40,074 bases of DNA from Rhodobacteraceae bacterium bin131 (GCA_002239085.1 MPNP01000015.1:1-40074), one strand, 5' to 3'; counted from the stretch's first letter, positions 6,594-14,919 are shown. Made by a program: numbers and translations. The notes: generated from the letters alone by a model not told the origin.

Positions 6594-7559
6594 ATGGCTG
6601 AAAAAGCACCAGGTCAACACCATCGCAAAGGCTTAACCCTCTTTGAATTACAACAAATGTTGCCAACCGACCAGGATGCCAAGAAGTGGGTTGAGCATAT
6701 CAGATGGGAAAATGGTATTGAGTGTCCACACTGCCAGGGAATAAATATCCAAACTGATGTAGCACACAAGACAATGGATTATCGTTGTCGCAGTTGTCGC
6801 AAATGGTTTTCAGTAAGAACTGGAACCATTATGCAGAAATCCAAGATTCCTATCCTTCACTGGGTTTATGCTGTCTATATCCAAGCTTTCAGCTTGAAAG
6901 GTATGGCTAGTATGAAGTTGTATCGGGAGTTAGGTATTACTCAAAAGACCGCTTGGTTCTTATCTCACCGCATAAGGAAATCTTGGGAGGAGGGAACCGG
7001 TCTGTTTTCTGGTCCGGTGGAGGTTGATAAAACTTATGTTGGGGGCAAAGAGGCAAATAAACACGCATCAAAGAAACGCAATGCTGGTTGAGGAGGTGTC
7101 GGGAAAACTGCGGTGGTTGGTATTAAGGGTCGCCAGACCAACAAGGTTAAAGCCCAAGTTGTCCCCAATACCAAGAAACCAACCTTACAGGGTTATGTGA
7201 AGGATGACATTGAACCCGGAGCAGAGACATTTACCGATGATAACAGAAGTTATACGGGATTAGAAAATCACCAAACGGTTTGCCATAGTGTTGGTGAATA
7301 TGTAAATGGTCAGATTCATACCAACAGGATTGAAAGTTTTTGGAGTATGCTAAAGCGAGCTCACAAGGGCATTTTCCACAAGATGAGTGCTAAACATCTT
7401 CAAAGGTATGTTAATGAATTTTCTGGCCGTCATAACCTCAGGCAACATGATACCCAAGACATGATGCGTATTGTCTTTAATCAAATGGCTGGGAAGCATT
7501 TGCCTTACCAAGAACTTATAAAGAATAACGGACTTGATAATGGAGCGAGAACGTTTTGA
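6594..7559 (+). pseudogene. IS1595-family transposase interrupted by one in-frame TGA
   Basis: The full frame would give 321 residues, the usual IS1595 length. An N-terminal zinc ribbon is present with CPHC (about 43-46) and CRSC (about 64-67), followed by KWFSVRTGTIMQ. The DDE domain carries GPVEVDKTYVGGKE (first Asp), FTDDNRSYTGL (second Asp) and HTNRIESFWSMLKRAHKG (catalytic-region Asn/Glu). Between the first and second parts, codon 166 is TGA (7089-7091) where relatives have a sense codon, usually Arg in the AGRGGVGKT context. CGA to TGA is the simplest explanation. The downstream frame continues intact, so the lesion is recent. UGA is a normal stop elsewhere in the window (rng, maf), so recoding is unlikely. 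Confidence 0.88.
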
Positions 7560-8168
7560 TTGTGAATAGTCAAAAGGTTCTAAATTCAGCCCCGACCAAT
7601 TTTCAGCTACATCTCGGAGACTACTACGAAATTCTTTCAGATATGGAATCTGAATTTGTTCACATGGTTTTGACTGATCCCCCTTATTTTCTTGATGGTC
7701 TTGACGATGACTGGAAGAAAGGGAATGGAGGTAAGCGAGGAACTGGAACAGTGGAAGGACTTCCTATTGGCATGAAATTTGATGTGAATCAAGGATTGAA
7801 ATTACAGCAATTCATGACTCCAATAGCAAAAGAATTGTTCCGTATTATTAAACTAGGTGGATTTGTATTAATGTTTTCAGCACCAAGGCTTTATCATCGT
7901 ATGGCTATTGCTGTTGAAGATGCAGGATTTGAAATATCAATACGCATGGAGATTCACCAAGAGATCACAATTCAAAGTCTTTTCAATGGATCACTCTGTT
8001 TTGAAGAAAGAGTGTTGGACAGACAAACAGAAAAATGCAGTCATTAAAGAACTTGGAGGTCGTAAGACTCCTCAACTACGACCACAATTTGAATCAATCC
8101 TTTGTACACAAAAACCACGTGAAGGAACCTTTGTTGATAATTGGCTCCAACATGTTATAGGGCGATAA
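7556..8168 (+). pseudogene. Site-specific DNA methyltransferase fragment (DPPY type), frameshifted and C-terminally truncated
   Basis: Starts with TTG at 7556, overlapping the transposase stop. The first frame (to about 7950) has an N-terminal target segment, LHLGDYYEIL, then TDPPYFLDGLDDDW containing the catalytic DPPY motif of N6-adenine/N4-cytosine methyltransferases, and IIKLGGFVLMFSAPRLYHRM. Around 7935-7960 the homology jumps to the +1 frame: WRFTKRSQFK, then LGGRKTPQLRPQFESIL, TQKPREGTFVDNW, ending at TAA 8166-8168. The SAM-binding DPFxGSGTT segment that should follow is missing. It is therefore doubly broken: one frameshift plus loss of the C-terminal third. Passenger of the IS1595 element. 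Confidence 0.8.
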
Positions 8169-8412
8169 GAGAATTATTGATGCTTATAGAATTAAACAGT
8201 GGGGGTTTTGCCCAGGAAGTCTCGCTGTTCTACCAGAACGCCCTGATGTTGATCATATCCAAGCAAAAGCAAAGGGCGGTGGTGATGAAGCTGAAAACAA
8301 ACAACTTCTTTGTCCTCATTGCAATCGGAGAGGAGGTGCAAAGCGATTTGATGATTTTGTAGCAGACAGATTGGCTGATGGAAGCCAATGGAACGATTAC
8401 ATACCGGAGTAA
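8164..8412 (+). pseudogene. HNH endonuclease domain remnant
   Basis: The frame opens just after a stop at 8158-8160 and has no obvious start codon, so it is probably the tail of a longer gene that was joined to the methyltransferase by deletion. Visible are WGFCPGS, RPDVDHIQAKAKGGGDE, the HNH core NKQLLCPHCNRRGG, and a C-terminal DDFVADRLADGS. The His of DHI and the Asn of NKQ fit the beta-beta-alpha metal motif. The first zinc pair, normally CxxC, reads CPGS with the second Cys replaced, a further sign of decay. Family members are nicking or restriction-type nucleases; no substrate can be inferred. Confidence 0.7.
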
Positions 8413-8416
8413 ATTA

Positions 8417-8593
8417 ATGACCAAGGTAATCACATCCAAAGTAAAAGAAAGACTCAGAGGTCGTCCAGTTAAAAACGAACTGGCGAAACCGATAGACGAC
8501 ACACCTGAAAATGTAATGAGGGTTGTTCTCAAAGCCAAGCCAAAAGCAACTGATTTTTGGTATGTAAGGAAGGCCAAGAAAAGACCAAGATAA
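8417..8593 (+). CDS. Small basic protein with AT-hook-like RGRP motif
   Basis: A 58-residue ORF between the HNH remnant and the right end of the transposon, starting at ATG 8417 (an upstream in-frame ATG at 8378 lies within the HNH frame). It is Lys/Arg rich (about a third of residues) with RLRGRPVKNE, resembling an AT-hook that binds the minor groove of AT-rich DNA, and a Trp-containing ATDFWYVRKAKKRPR tail. I do not recognise the family. Position suggests an accessory DNA-binding passenger, perhaps a regulator of the methyltransferase or of transposition. It is the only passenger protein gene without a visible lesion. Confidence 0.55.
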   Translation: MTKVITSKVKERLRGRPVKNELAKPIDDTPENVMRVVLKAKPKATDFWYVRKAKKRPR

Positions 8594-8601
8594 ATCTTGG
8601 C

Positions 8602-8628
8602 AATGGTCACTTAAGTATATAATTCCCC
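8602..8628 (-). repeat. Right terminal inverted repeat of the IS1595-type element
   Basis: Exact inverted copy of 6237-6263. It contains an outward TATAAT at 8618-8623 with TTGGCA at 8597-8602 upstream (15-base spacer), a possible outward promoter toward tadA. Confidence 0.9.
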
Positions 8629-8890
8629 TTTTTTGAATTAAGGATTGTTTGCAGAATAAACCTTAAAGTACTGTCTACTAAACGCTATTATCTTTGTGGA
8701 ATAAACAAGCCCGTTTGATTTTCGCATTTTGGCAATCATGCATACTTTTCCTAGCTAACCTTCATGCGCAACATATATGGGGTAATCCGATTGTCGGTTT
8801 AATCAGTAATATAAGGTATTTGAAGAATATTTATTTACTTTCTCTTTTTACGTTGGGGTCTCAAAACCGAAATTTAAACGTGGAGTTAAT
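8629..8890. other. Gap between the transposon and tadA, no gene seen
   Basis: About 260 AT-rich bases that presumably belonged to the original rluB-tadA intergenic region. No RNA fold or family-like ORF is apparent. TGGAG at 8881-8885 is the likely tadA ribosome binding site. Confidence 0.5.
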
Positions 8891-9343
8891 GTGTTTAAGT
8901 CATTTATGGCGGAAGCTCTCAAGCAGGCGAAACAAGCACTAAAATCTGGAGAAGTTCCAATTGGTGCGGTAGTGATAGATCAACATGGTGACATTATTGC
9001 CCAAGATCACAATAGGGTGATTGCGTTAAATGACCCTACTGCTCACGCTGAAATTCTTGTCATTCGAAAAGCGTGCCAATTGGTCAGATGTGAGCGATTA
9101 ATCAATTGTTCATTATATGTTACAATTGAGCCTTGTCCAATGTGTGCGAGTGCGATTTCACAAGCTCGAATTGCGAAGCTGTATTTTGGAGCGGACGATA
9201 AAAAATCAGGAGGGGTGGAAAACGGACCTTTAATTTTTTATCAATCCAGCTGCCATTGGAAGCCTGAAGTCTATGGGGGTATTATGGAAACCGAAGCAAA
9301 ACATCTAATGAAGAGCTTCTTTGCGGGAAAAAGATCATCATAG
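8891..9343 (+). CDS. tadA: tRNA-specific adenosine deaminase TadA
   Basis: Converts A34 to inosine in the anticodon of tRNA-Arg(ACG). The 150-residue product has the zinc-deaminase signature: HAE at residues 52-54 (His ligand and proton-shuttling Glu) and PCPMC with Cys82 and Cys85. The VPIGAVV and KSGGVENG segments are typical of TadA. Start is GTG at 8891, chosen because TGGAG lies 6 bases upstream; an in-frame ATG at 8906 would also keep the domain. Its usual neighbour rluB lies on the other side of the transposon. TadA could in principle also edit an A34-containing ACC loop, though its known specificity is for tRNA-Arg. Confidence 0.95.
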   Translation: MFKSFMAEALKQAKQALKSGEVPIGAVVIDQHGDIIAQDHNRVIALNDPTAHAEILVIRKACQLVRCERLINCSLYVTIEPCPMCASAISQARIAKLYFGADDKKSGGVENGPLIFYQSSCHWKPEVYGGIMETEAKHLMKSFFAGKRSS

Positions 9344-9356
9344 AGGTACGATAAGA

Positions 9357-10037
9357 ATGGAAGATTCTATGGAGTTTATTGATATTTACTGTGAAAGAGT
9401 TTCAGCGGGGCTTTTTGATGAGCCTTTAAATGCCTTGACCAATCTTACCTTTTTGATTGCAGCATTTATCACTTGGAGATTATTAAAGGATTATCCAGCA
9501 GCCATCACCAGAATTCTGTGTGTGATACTATTCTGTATTGGGCTGGGTTCGGCCTTATTGCACACCACGGCTTCATGGTGGGGAGCACTCACAGATATTG
9601 GCTTTATTGCCGTGTTCGTAATTACCTACATCTATGCCGCAAATCGCTATTTCTTCCACTTATCATCACTATACTCTGGCGGTTTAACACTCATTGCCTT
9701 CGTAACCTTGATACCCGTAGGATGGGCAATTGGAACAATTTTTTCATTTATTGGAGCCTCAACGAGTTATGCAAGCATTGCCGCACTAATATTCCTGTAT
9801 GGGATCATCATGCAAAAATTTGATAGGGCGGTTGGAAATAAGTTGTTAATAGGTGCCTTAATTCTATCTATTTCTATTGGATTTAGAATTGTTGATGATC
9901 CCCTTTGTGAGGTAATTCCAGTTGGTACCCATTGGGTATGGCACATACTAAATTCCATCATGTTATCGTATATGATTATTATCTTACGAGATAAAATTGA
10001 CAAAGATAGGCAAGCTAAAAACGAAGTGGAAATATAA
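9357..10037 (+). CDS. Alkaline ceramidase-family integral membrane hydrolase
   Basis: A polytopic membrane protein of about 226 residues with roughly seven hydrophobic segments, belonging to the CREST superfamily that includes alkaline ceramidases. Signature elements: IYCERVSAGLFDEPLNALTN at the N-terminus, SALLHTTASWWGALTDIG with the conserved His and Asp, and GTHWVWHILNSIML with two His that complete the metal site. In bacteria the true substrate is not established; amide hydrolysis of sphingolipid-like lipids is an inference. Start chosen at ATG 9357 after AGAGG; the longer start at 9321 would overlap tadA and adds non-conserved residues. Probably co-transcribed with tadA and gatCA. Confidence 0.88.
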   Translation: MEDSMEFIDIYCERVSAGLFDEPLNALTNLTFLIAAFITWRLLKDYPAAITRILCVILFCIGLGSALLHTTASWWGALTDIGFIAVFVITYIYAANRYFFHLSSLYSGGLTLIAFVTLIPVGWAIGTIFSFIGASTSYASIAALIFLYGIIMQKFDRAVGNKLLIGALILSISIGFRIVDDPLCEVIPVGTHWVWHILNSIMLSYMIIILRDKIDKDRQAKNEVEI

Positions 10038-10040
10038 CTG

Positions 10041-10328
10041 ATGAATTTAAGTCTGGAAGAGGCGAGAAAGGTGGCACATCTTGCTCGAATTCATGTGAGC
10101 GAGGAAGAATTGCAATGTTTGACCAAAGAAATGTCTTCAATACTGACCTTTATGCAGCAATTAAATGAAGTGAATGTTACAGGAATTCCTGCAATGTCCT
10201 CAGTTACCCCCATGAAAATTCCACTTCGTAAAGATGTGGTGACTTCTGGTGGAGATGGTAACCGCATTTTGTCCAATGCTCCTGCTGCAGAAAACATGTT
10301 TTTTACAGTTCCCAAAGTGGTTGAATAA
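10041..10328 (+). CDS. gatC: Glutamyl/aspartyl-tRNA amidotransferase subunit C
   Basis: Small (95 residues) clamp subunit of the GatCAB complex that amidates Glu-tRNA-Gln (and Asp-tRNA-Asn). The sequence shows the family pattern: VAHLARIHVSEEELQ at residues 11-25, a mid-region helix with LTFMQQLNEVNV, PLRKDVV, then NAPAAENMFFTVPKVVE at the C-terminus. It begins 3 bases after the ceramidase gene and abuts gatA directly with no gap, so the two are translationally coupled. Confidence 0.95.
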   Translation: MNLSLEEARKVAHLARIHVSEEELQCLTKEMSSILTFMQQLNEVNVTGIPAMSSVTPMKIPLRKDVVTSGGDGNRILSNAPAAENMFFTVPKVVE

Positions 10329-11825
10329 ATGGATTTAAGTGGATATAGCCTTGCTAAAATTTCGGCACTACTTCAAAAGGGTGAAGTCACTTCAGTCGAA
10401 GTTACGAATGCGTGTTTAGAGGAAATCAATAAAGCTTCGTGTTTAAACGCGTTTTGTTGGGTTGATCACGATTGGTCAATTGAACAGGCAAAGCAAGCCG
10501 ATAAACATTTAACAAATGGGTCAAATTATCCTTTGTGCGGCGTGCCACTTGGGATTAAGGATTTATTTTGCTTAAATGGCGTCCCGACCCAAGCAGCATC
10601 CAAAATATTAGAAGATTTTCGTCCTGAATATGAGTCGACAGTGACTCATAAACTCAAATCCCAAGGAGCAGTATTTTTAGGCAAGACCAACATGGATGAA
10701 TTTGCTATGGGGTCATCAACCGAGCATACCGTTTATGGGCCCACAATTAATCCTTGGCGAAAGAAGAACTGTGCAAAGCAACTTACCCCTGGGGGATCAT
10801 CAGGTGGTTCCGCTGCTGCAGTTGCTGCCGGCCTGTGCACAGGTGCACTTGGAACTGACACTGGCGGGTCAATTCGTCAACCAGCATCATTTACTGGCAT
10901 CGTAGGAATTAAGCCTACCTATGGACGGTGTTCAAGATGGGGTATTGTCGCCTTTGCTTCTTCTTTAGATCAAGCTGGACCTTTCGCACGTTCAGTTGAG
11001 GATGCTGCACTACTTTTAGAGGGTATTTCGGGTTATGACCCCAAGGATTCAACGAGTTATCCAGGAGAAGTTCCTCAGTTCAGTCAATTTTTGCGTAAAG
11101 GTGTAAAAGGAAAGACAATCGGTATTCCAAAGGAATATCGTCTTGATGGCATGCCTGAAATCATTGAAACTGTTTGGCAAAAAGGGGCTAAACTATTGCA
11201 AGACGAAGGAGCTCAAATCGTTGAAATTTCTTTACCTCATACGCAATACGCGCTTCCGGCCTACTATATTATTGCACCAGCGGAAGCGTCATCAAACCTT
11301 GCCCGTTATGATGGCGTTAGATATGGTCGCAGAGCCAAACTCAAATCTGATTCTGATATAATCGACATGTATAAAATGACCCGTTCCGAAGGATTTGGGC
11401 CGGAAGTAAAAAGGCGGGTTTTGATTGGTACCTACGTGTTATCTCAAGGCTTTTATGAAGCATATTATCGTCGGGCTCAGAAAGTGAGGACGTTGATTAA
11501 ACAAGATTTTGAACGAGTATTTTCCGAAGGAATAGACGCCATACTTACGCCAACAACTCCTGGAACAGCTTTCGGTATTGGCGAGTTTATGAACGCGGAT
11601 CCCATTCAAATGTATTTGAATGATGTATTTACTGTCACTGTCAATCTTGCCGGTTTGCCAGGAATTTCGGTTCCAGCTCAGCTTGATGACAATGGACTTC
11701 CACTAGGTTTGCAATTGATAGGTCAACCTTGGCAAGAGGGAGAATTGCTAAGCATCGCCGCAACCCTTGAAGGTCAACTGAATTTTAAAGCCACTCCAGA
11801 AAAATGGTGGAAAAAGGCAAAATGA
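10329..11825 (+). CDS. gatA: Glutamyl/aspartyl-tRNA amidotransferase subunit A
   Basis: Amidase subunit that releases ammonia from glutamine and passes it to GatB. The 498 residues carry the amidase-signature triad: Lys77 in GIKDLF, cis-Ser157 in [12 protein letters not shown], and the nucleophile Ser181 in [13 protein letters not shown]. Length is typical. gatB, which usually follows gatA, is not in this window; the next gene, a lipoprotein, overlaps the gatA stop as ATGA. The host therefore makes Gln-tRNA indirectly, with gatB at another locus. Confidence 0.97.
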   Translation: MDLSGYSLAKISALLQKGEVTSVEVTNACLEEINKASCLNAFCWVDHDWSIEQAKQADKHLTNGSNYPLCGVPLGIKDLFCLNGVPTQAASKILEDFRPEYESTVTHKLKSQGAVFLGKTNMDEFAMGSSTEHTVYGPTINPWRKKNCAKQLTPGGSSGGSAAAVAAGLCTGALGTDTGGSIRQPASFTGIVGIKPTYGRCSRWGIVAFASSLDQAGPFARSVEDAALLLEGISGYDPKDSTSYPGEVPQFSQFLRKGVKGKTIGIPKEYRLDGMPEIIETVWQKGAKLLQDEGAQIVEISLPHTQYALPAYYIIAPAEASSNLARYDGVRYGRRAKLKSDSDIIDMYKMTRSEGFGPEVKRRVLIGTYVLSQGFYEAYYRRAQKVRTLIKQDFERVFSEGIDAILTPTTPGTAFGIGEFMNADPIQMYLNDVFTVTVNLAGLPGISVPAQLDDNGLPLGLQLIGQPWQEGELLSIAATLEGQLNFKATPEKWWKKAK

Positions 11826-12658
11826 TGTCCTCATTACGAAACACTCTGATTATCTTGGTATTTGGTCTGTTGAGCTGTACTGCTGAAAATTCCAGTGCCC
11901 CTAGTGAATCTCAGACGGATTCTGAAATCAACGAGGTGCCTGAGGTTGAGTTAAGTCCCCAAGAAACCAATGATGAAGTGTTGGCCCAAGAGATATTGGC
12001 AGAACTTGAAATTGTTTTGGGACAACATGAGCTTAATTCAAACCCAGGTTTGAATATTCAAGAGCAGAATAATTCTGCGAATCAATCTGCAAATTTAAAT
12101 GGGGATGCTAATCCAATCCCATCCGAACAAAATCAAATTGAAACCGAGTTAGACATTCAAGATGTTGAAGCCAATGAATCTGAATTAGACTCCATGAGCA
12201 CTAGCGGAATTGAGGTGGTTATCACTACTGATAATCAACCTGAGCAAATAACTGATGAGTTTGGCCGTACGATTTCTGATGAACAAGAATTTACCGCAGT
12301 CACGCAACGAGAGACAATTGAATCAGATGCTCAGAGATTAGAAGCTATTCGACAGAATCTCGTCATCCTTGATTCAGTTGAATTTGATTTTACTCCTAAC
12401 CAAGAGGAAGTTTTCAGATACGCACTCAATACCGATCATTCTCCCGGAACCGTCCTGTATGAGCGTAATTTATTTTTCTTCAACCGGAGGGCTTATCTAG
12501 AACGATGTGAACGTTTTGTTGATAGTGATGCCGCTCAGCAGTATTTTCTCACCTATGGCGGTCCTGAGGAAGATAAACATAACCTTGACCCAGATGGTGA
12601 TGGTTTCGCTTGTGAATGGAATCCTGAACGATATAGACAACTCCTAAATCAGCTTTGA
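11822..12658 (+). CDS. Acidic lipoprotein with C-terminal Excalibur calcium-binding domain
   Basis: Start at ATG 11822 overlaps the gatA stop. A signal peptide with lipobox LLSC follows the hydrophobic IILVFGL segment. Next come about 170 residues of low-complexity Glu/Asp/Asn/Ser-rich linker, then a helical segment. The last 50 residues form an Excalibur-like domain: [18 protein letters not shown], then [14 protein letters not shown]. The DxDxDG loop binds calcium in this family, and the two Cys probably form its disulphide. It is presumably anchored in the outer membrane. The function is unknown. The downstream cell-wall amidase starts inside its stop codon, which suggests a joint role at the envelope. 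Confidence 0.75.
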   Translation: MMSSLRNTLIILVFGLLSCTAENSSAPSESQTDSEINEVPEVELSPQETNDEVLAQEILAELEIVLGQHELNSNPGLNIQEQNNSANQSANLNGDANPIPSEQNQIETELDIQDVEANESELDSMSTSGIEVVITTDNQPEQITDEFGRTISDEQEFTAVTQRETIESDAQRLEAIRQNLVILDSVEFDFTPNQEEVFRYALNTDHSPGTVLYERNLFFFNRRAYLERCERFVDSDAAQQYFLTYGGPEEDKHNLDPDGDGFACEWNPERYRQLLNQL

Positions 12659-13353
12659 TTGAACTGAAAAAAAACTGGTGTCCATCACCCAATTACGGGT
12701 CACGAAGAAACAATCTCCAACCAGAGTTGATTGTCATACATTATACCGCAATGGGAACCCAAGAATCTCTTGAGAGATTGTGTACACCAGAATTTGAGGT
12801 TTCCAGCCACTATCTTATTTCTGAACAGGGAAAAATTTATCAGCTTGTTGATGAAGTTCATAGGGCTTGGCATGCCGGTTCTGGGAATTGGCGAGGACTT
12901 TCGGATATAAACTCTCGCTCAATCGGGATTGAGTTAACCAATCTCGGTAACACCCCATACTCGCTTACACAAATGGCATCATTGATTGAGTTAATGAAAG
13001 AAATTATTCGCAAGTGGGGAATAGCGAAAGAGAATGTCATCGGTCATTCAGATATGGCGCCTACCCGAAAAAAAGATCCTGGAAAGAAATTTGATTGGCG
13101 ACTTCTTGCTCTGGAAGATTTGGCTGTTTGGCCAACAGAAATTGATTATTCCCCCGTTAATTGGGATTTGTTTACGACTTCTTTGTGTAATTTTGGCTAC
13201 TCAATCCCTTTAGAAACTTTGAGTGTGAAGAATAGACTTGATCTACTTAAAGTGTTTCGGAACCGTTTTCGTCCACATCATGTTGGTGAACTTGATTCGA
13301 TTGATATGGGGATTGCTAAGAGTTTGGAAAAGTACAGCTATTCGTCTGATTAA
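12655..13353 (+). CDS. N-acetylmuramoyl-L-alanine amidase (Amidase_2/AmpD type)
   Basis: Zinc amidase cleaving the bond between N-acetylmuramic acid and L-alanine in peptidoglycan or muropeptides. In 232 residues, VIHYTA gives ligand His29, IGHSDMAPTRKKDPG gives His131 and Asp141, and AWHAGSGNWRG and SIGIELTN are the conserved substrate-cleft blocks. The C-terminal 70 residues (LCNFGYSIP, LLKVFRNRFRP) resemble a peptidoglycan-binding_1 domain, as in AmiD. No signal peptide is visible, so cytosolic muropeptide recycling, as for AmpD, is as likely as envelope action. Start is TTG at 12655, overlapping the lipoprotein stop; this non-ATG start is inferred from the coupling. Confidence 0.88.
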   Translation: MIELKKNWCPSPNYGSRRNNLQPELIVIHYTAMGTQESLERLCTPEFEVSSHYLISEQGKIYQLVDEVHRAWHAGSGNWRGLSDINSRSIGIELTNLGNTPYSLTQMASLIELMKEIIRKWGIAKENVIGHSDMAPTRKKDPGKKFDWRLLALEDLAVWPTEIDYSPVNWDLFTTSLCNFGYSIPLETLSVKNRLDLLKVFRNRFRPHHVGELDSIDMGIAKSLEKYSYSSD

Positions 13354-13367
13354 TTACCACAAGTGAA

Positions 13368-13396
13368 TTGACAAGGGGGTAGTCTATTGTTAAATG
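13368..13396 (+). promoter_or_regulatory. Putative promoter of rnpB
   Basis: A perfect TTGACA at 13368-13373 followed after 17 bases by TAAATG at 13391-13396. The predicted start, about 13402, coincides with the first pairing base of RNase P RNA helix P1. Confidence 0.55.
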
Positions 13397-13400
13397 ATTT

Positions 13401-13760
13401 GGTGCGGAAAACTGGATAGTCGCGGGGACAATGTCCACGAGGAAAGTCTGGACTCCACAAAGCAGGGTGCCGGATAACGTCCGGCTGGAGTAATCCAAGG
13501 GAAAGCGCCACAGAAACATACCGCCAGTTATAATGAACTGGTAAGGGTGAAAGGGTGGAGTAAGAGACCACCGTCGATTTGGTAACAAATTTGAACCGGC
13601 AAGCCCCACCCGGAGCAATGCTAAGTTGGACTGTCATGAGAAGCTTTGTCTCGCAGTCGTGGTAAGCAGCTTGAATGGAAAGGTAACTTTTCATCTAGAT
13701 GAATGACTATTGCAAGCGTAATGCTTGAACAAAATCCAGCTTACAGGTTTTCCGCACTCA
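13401..13760 (+). ncRNA. rnpB: RNase P RNA (bacterial type A)
   Basis: Catalytic RNA that matures the 5' ends of pre-tRNAs with the RnpA protein. The ends form P1: GTGCGGAAAAC at about 13402-13412 pairs perfectly with GTTTTCCGCAC near 13747-13757. The conserved core is present: GAGGAAAGTC at 13439, the CACAGAAA element at 13510, the GGTAAGGGTGAAAGGGTG region typical of alphaproteobacteria, AACCGGCAAGC near 13595, and the 3' CCAGCTTACAG that closes P4. About 358 nt, a normal size. It lies between the amidase gene and rpmG and has its own promoter. Confidence 0.96.
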
Positions 13761-13838
13761 CATTCGGTGGTTGAAAAGAGACATTTTATTTGTAACTAAT
13801 TCAACCATATGGAATATTAATTTATTTGGAGTATGCTG

Positions 13839-14006
13839 ATGGCCAAGCCAGCGACAGTCAAAATCCGGCTCAATTCATCTGCCGGTACAGGTCATTTCTA
13901 TGTGACCACTAAGAATGCACGAACGATGCCTGATAAGATGAAGGTACAAAAATACGACCCAGTTGCTCGCAAACATGTTGAGTATAAAGAGAGTAAAATA
14001 AAATAA
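13839..14006 (+). CDS. rpmG: 50S ribosomal protein L33
   Basis: A 55-residue large-subunit protein near the E site. The sequence is typical of alphaproteobacterial L33: [46 protein letters not shown]. It lacks the four zinc-binding cysteines, so it is the zinc-independent (C-minus) form. A purine-rich GGAG at 13828-13831 precedes the ATG. It is too short for the usual length cut-off but clear. Confidence 0.96.
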   Translation: MAKPATVKIRLNSSAGTGHFYVTTKNARTMPDKMKVQKYDPVARKHVEYKESKIK

Positions 14007-14059
14007 TCCAAGGTTTGGATTATTGATCATTGATGCGGTGAGTGTGACTCACCGCATCA
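14002..14059. terminator. Two tandem hairpins between convergent rpmG and the Bax-inhibitor gene
   Basis: The first stem is AATAATCCAA (14002-14011) with TTGGATTATT (14015-14024), overlapping the rpmG stop. The second is a perfect 13-bp stem, 14031-14043 with 14047-14059, around the loop GTG. Neither is followed by a good T-run (the second is followed by GAAAAATT). They sit where a bidirectional terminator is expected, so that role is inferred. Confidence 0.5.
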
Positions 14060-14098
14060 GAAAAATTCATTGATTTATAACAACTTCAGTTGTTCTGA

Positions 14099-14821
14099 CT
14101 ATTCTCGTTGTCCAAACAATGAGAGGAGCAACAGGAACATATTTAAGAAGTTCAAATACAAACTCAGTGCTCCCATAATGGAGGATTTTGCTAACCATTG
14201 GGTATCGCCATGAGATGCCATTTGAATATAGTCATTTTTAATCCTTTGGGTGTCGTAAGCGGTTAAGCCGGCGAAAATCAACACTCCAATCACCGAAATG
14301 GCAAATTGAAGTCCAGGTGATGCTAGAAAAATATTGATAATCATGGCACCAATAATCCCGATTAGACCCATGATTAAGAATGAACCCCAACCTGAAATAT
14401 CTTTCTTGGTTGTGTAGCCATAAATGCTCAATGAAGCAAACGCAATTGCGGTCACCAAGAAGGTTTGGAATATTGAAATACTGGCGTAGGCGAGAAAGAT
14501 GTAGGAAATTGATAACCCCATCAACCCCGAAAATATCCAAAATGTTGTTTGGGCCGCAGATGCTGACATTTTGTTAATTCGAGCACTCAACAGAATGACT
14601 ACACCAAGTGGAGCCAACATTACAATCCACTGAAGTGGTGTTCCAAACATCACTTGCATGAGCGCTTGGCTTGTGCTTGCGAAAAAGGCAACCAAGCCCG
14701 TAATTAGCATGGCTGCAGACATTAACCCATAGACTTTGTTCATGTGAGCCTTTAGTCCCACATCAATTTGAGCGGAACGACTATCAACTGGGTTAATTCC
14801 GGGTAGTTGATATTGATTCAT
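14099..14821 (-). CDS. Bax inhibitor-1/YbhL family membrane protein
   Basis: A 240-residue inner-membrane protein with about seven transmembrane helices, belonging to the BI-1/YccA/YbhL (TMBIM) family. Diagnostic features are the N-terminal HMNKVYGLMSAAMLITG, the central KKDISGWGSFLIMGL and the C-terminal AGLTAYDTQRIKNDY with the conserved YDTQ motif, whose Asp belongs to the pH-sensing diaspartyl pair of BsYetJ. Some relatives leak calcium and YccA modulates FtsH. The physiological role here is unknown. A GAG at about 14826-14828 may be the ribosome binding site. It is convergent with rpmG. Confidence 0.92.
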   Translation of the reverse strand: MNQYQLPGINPVDSRSAQIDVGLKAHMNKVYGLMSAAMLITGLVAFFASTSQALMQVMFGTPLQWIVMLAPLGVVILLSARINKMSASAAQTTFWIFSGLMGLSISYIFLAYASISIFQTFLVTAIAFASLSIYGYTTKKDISGWGSFLIMGLIGIIGAMIINIFLASPGLQFAISVIGVLIFAGLTAYDTQRIKNDYIQMASHGDTQWLAKSSIMGALSLYLNFLNMFLLLLSLFGQRE

Positions 14822-14919
14822 TTAATTCTCCAATGAAATTATGTAATAATAGAAAATTAGAACTCAAAGGCTGAATATTCAAGTCCTTTATAGTTCTTTG
14901 ATTTAGTCTAGAACACCCA

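Larger units (their letters stand above)
6237..8628. mobile_element. IS1595-family transposon with passenger genes, 2392 bp
   Basis: Bounded by perfect 27-bp inverted repeats, 6237-6263 and 8602-8628, each beginning GGGGAATTATATAC and ending AAGTGACCATT when read inward. Between them lie a tRNA-like gene (minus strand), an IS1595-type transposase, an adenine/cytosine methyltransferase fragment, an HNH nuclease remnant and a small basic protein. IS1595-family elements are known to carry passenger genes, methyltransferases among them. It is inserted between rluB and tadA. Flanks are T-runs (7 T at left, 6 T at right), so an 8-bp target duplication cannot be demonstrated. The transposase has one nonsense codon and the methyltransferase a frameshift, so this copy is probably no longer autonomous. 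Confidence 0.85.

Noticed and set aside
7089-7091. UGA as a sense codon (recoded genetic code) explaining the transposase stop
   Set aside because: Intact genes such as rng, maf and the Excalibur lipoprotein end in TGA at their expected lengths.
6229-8636. 8-bp target-site duplication flanking the IS1595 element
   Set aside because: The flanks are CTTTTTTT and TTTTTTGA; the shared T-run cannot prove a duplication.
8694-8942. 82-codon ORF overlapping the tadA start
   Set aside because: It runs into tadA in another frame and has no recognisable features; TadA is clear.
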